From assembly GCF_001700505.1 (NCBI RefSeq), contig NZ_MAPV01000093.1:1-64000 (forward strand): a stretch of DNA of 64,000 nucleotides, in the 5' to 3' direction. This stretch comes from Streptomyces mutomycini. Lineage in GTDB: Bacteria; Actinomycetota; Actinomycetes; Streptomycetales; Streptomycetaceae. The notes below the pieces were generated by a model. That model did not search any database, had not been told where the DNA came from, and saw only the letters and a list, made by a program, of their open reading frames with translations. How positions within the stretch are numbered: position 1 is the first letter of the stretch; each line of letters begins with the position of its first letter. Of this stretch, positions 63,021 through 64,000 are shown piece after piece. The position numbers were made by a program, and so were the translations under genes.

Positions 63021-64000
63021 TCAGAGGTGCGTCGGCTCGAACATCCTCAGCAGCGCCGGGAGCACCACCACCGACGGGCCGGGGGCCGCGAGGGCCTTGC
63101 CGAGGTCGGCGGCCAGGGCCTCGGGTGTCGTACGGACCGCGGGCACGCCGAAGGACTCGGCGAGTGCGACGAAGTCCGGGCGGGAGAGTTCGGTCGCCGT
63201 GGCTTCCCCGAAGGCGCCCGTCATGTACTCCCGCAGGATGCCGTAGCCCCCGTCGTCGACGATCAGCCAGGTGACGGGCAGGTCGTACTGCCGGGCGGTG
63301 GCGAGTTCGGCGATCGAGTACATCGCGCCGCCGTCCCCCGAGACCGCGAGCACCGGCCTGGTCCGGTCGGCCGCCGCGGCGCCGATCGCGGCGGGGAAGC
63401 CGTAGCCGAGACCGCCCGCGCCCTGCGCCGAGTGCATCGTGTTGGGATGACGGGCGTCGAAGGCGGACCAGGCCCAGTAGGCCAGGATCGTCATGTCCCA
63501 GAAGCTGGGTGAGGTGTCGGGCAGTGCCTCGCGGACCGAGGCCAGCACCTGCTGCTCCAGGGCGAGGTCCTGGGCCGCGATCCGCTCGTGGACCTTCGCC
63601 AGCAGCGACCTGACGCGCTCCGGAGCGGTGTCGTCCTCGCGGGGCTCCACGGCGTCCAGGAGGTCGGCGAGGGCCTCCCGGGCGTCGGAGTGGATGCCGA
63701 GCGCGGGGTGGTTGGACTCCAGCTTCCCGGCGTCGGCCTCGATCTGCACGACACGGCCGCGCGGGGCGAACGTGTGGTAGTTCGAGGAGAGTTCGCCGAG
63801 TCCCGATCCGACGACCAGCAGGACGTCGGCGTCCTCCAGGAAGTCGGTGGTGTACCGGTCCTCCAGCCAGGAGCGGAGCGAGAGCGGGTGTTCCCAGGGG
63901 AAGGCGCCCTTGCCGCCGAAGGTGGTGACGACCGGGGCGTTGATCTTCTCGGCGAGCGCACGCAGCTTGCCGGCCGCGTCGGACCGTACGACTCCGCCGC
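63021..64000 (-). CDS. ThDP-dependent enzyme of the acetolactate synthase family, C-terminal part
   Basis: About 326 residues are in the window; the gene continues beyond 64000 and lacks its start here. The open frame reads from the edge through the central domain (LEDADVLLVVGSGLGELSS) into the cofactor domain: GAGGLGYGFPAAIGAA, the ThDP motif VSGDGGAMYSIAELATA ending DDGGYGIL (a GDG...N-like motif with Asp-Gly for Asn), and LLRMFEPTHL at the end. Family members include acetolactate synthase large subunit, benzoylformate decarboxylase and related lyases; no specific substrate can be given. Confidence 0.8.
   Translation of the reverse strand, partial: GGVVRSDAAGKLRALAEKINAPVVTTFGGKGAFPWEHPLSLRSWLEDRYTTDFLEDADVLLVVGSGLGELSSNYHTFAPRGRVVQIEADAGKLESNHPALGIHSDAREALADLLDAVEPREDDTAPERVRSLLAKVHERIAAQDLALEQQVLASVREALPDTSPSFWDMTILAYWAWSAFDARHPNTMHSAQGAGGLGYGFPAAIGAAAADRTRPVLAVSGDGGAMYSIAELATARQYDLPVTWLIVDDGGYGILREYMTGAFGEATATELSRPDFVALAESFGVPAVRTTPEALAADLGKALAAPGPSVVVLPALLRMFEPTHL

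Overview
The window is 64 kb of very GC-rich actinobacterial chromosome, almost certainly Streptomyces or a close relative. The gene content points that way: lipoprotein and Tat-type exported enzymes, a type II citrate synthase, RecD2, an S37 (PS-10) peptidase, SARP and LAL regulators, many GTG starts, many 4-nt ATGA/GTGA overlaps, and a single in-frame TTA codon sitting in a pathway regulator. I see no rRNA, tRNA, CRISPR array, insertion sequence or phage attachment site. Products are named from recognised motifs and remembered family architectures; no database search was run.

Left part (1-17 kb), sugar metabolism and transport. The window opens with the end of an L-rhamnose uptake operon (substrate-binding lipoprotein and mutarotase). 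It continues with a VWA-domain lipoprotein, then a two-gene ABC unit in which an alpha/beta-hydrolase is fused to the ATPase and the partner permease carries a frameshift beside a perfect 23-bp inverted repeat. GNAT, DUF4291 and APH-type genes follow. Next is a myo-inositol catabolic operon (aminoglycoside-type kinase, iolA, iolD, iolB, a Cgl0159-type aldolase, iolC), divergent from a TIM-barrel isomerase and sharing a recognisable promoter/operator region with it.

Middle (17-32.6 kb), housekeeping and stress. This holds a zinc alcohol dehydrogenase, a copper module (CsoR-type operator, CopZ, CopA), citrate synthase, RecD2 helicase, SMI1/KNR4, a RidA/HxlR divergent pair, and a LacI-controlled sugar operon (sugar isomerase, DUF993 aldolase-like, Gfo/Idh/MocA) with a clear LacI operator.

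Biosynthetic island (32.7-52.8 kb), the most interesting part. Three RiPP-type modules lie back to back: (a) a class II LanM synthetase followed at once by a 64-residue peptide with no cysteine; (b) a class III LanKC synthetase, an MFS exporter and a 51-residue precursor with the class III VLDLQ leader motif but with its only Cys placed N-terminal to the Ser-x2-Ser pair; (c) a divergent, tightly coupled operon of a radical SAM enzyme, a haem-oxygenase-like diiron protein, an 81-residue candidate precursor, an adenylate cyclase/ATPase fusion, a signal-less subtilisin and a GAF protein. A TTA-containing LAL regulator and a short SARP-NB-ARC regulator sit between (a) and (b). They probably control the island, and the TTA codon suggests dependence on the rare Leu-tRNA (bldA).

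Right part (52.8-64 kb). Another TIM-barrel isomerase is followed by a Tat-exported GH3 enzyme with the NagZ signature, a secreted S37 peptidase, a small secreted four-Cys protein, a single-chain double ABC exporter, a secreted class A beta-lactamase-like protein, and the C-terminal part of a ThDP enzyme of the acetolactate synthase family that runs off the window.
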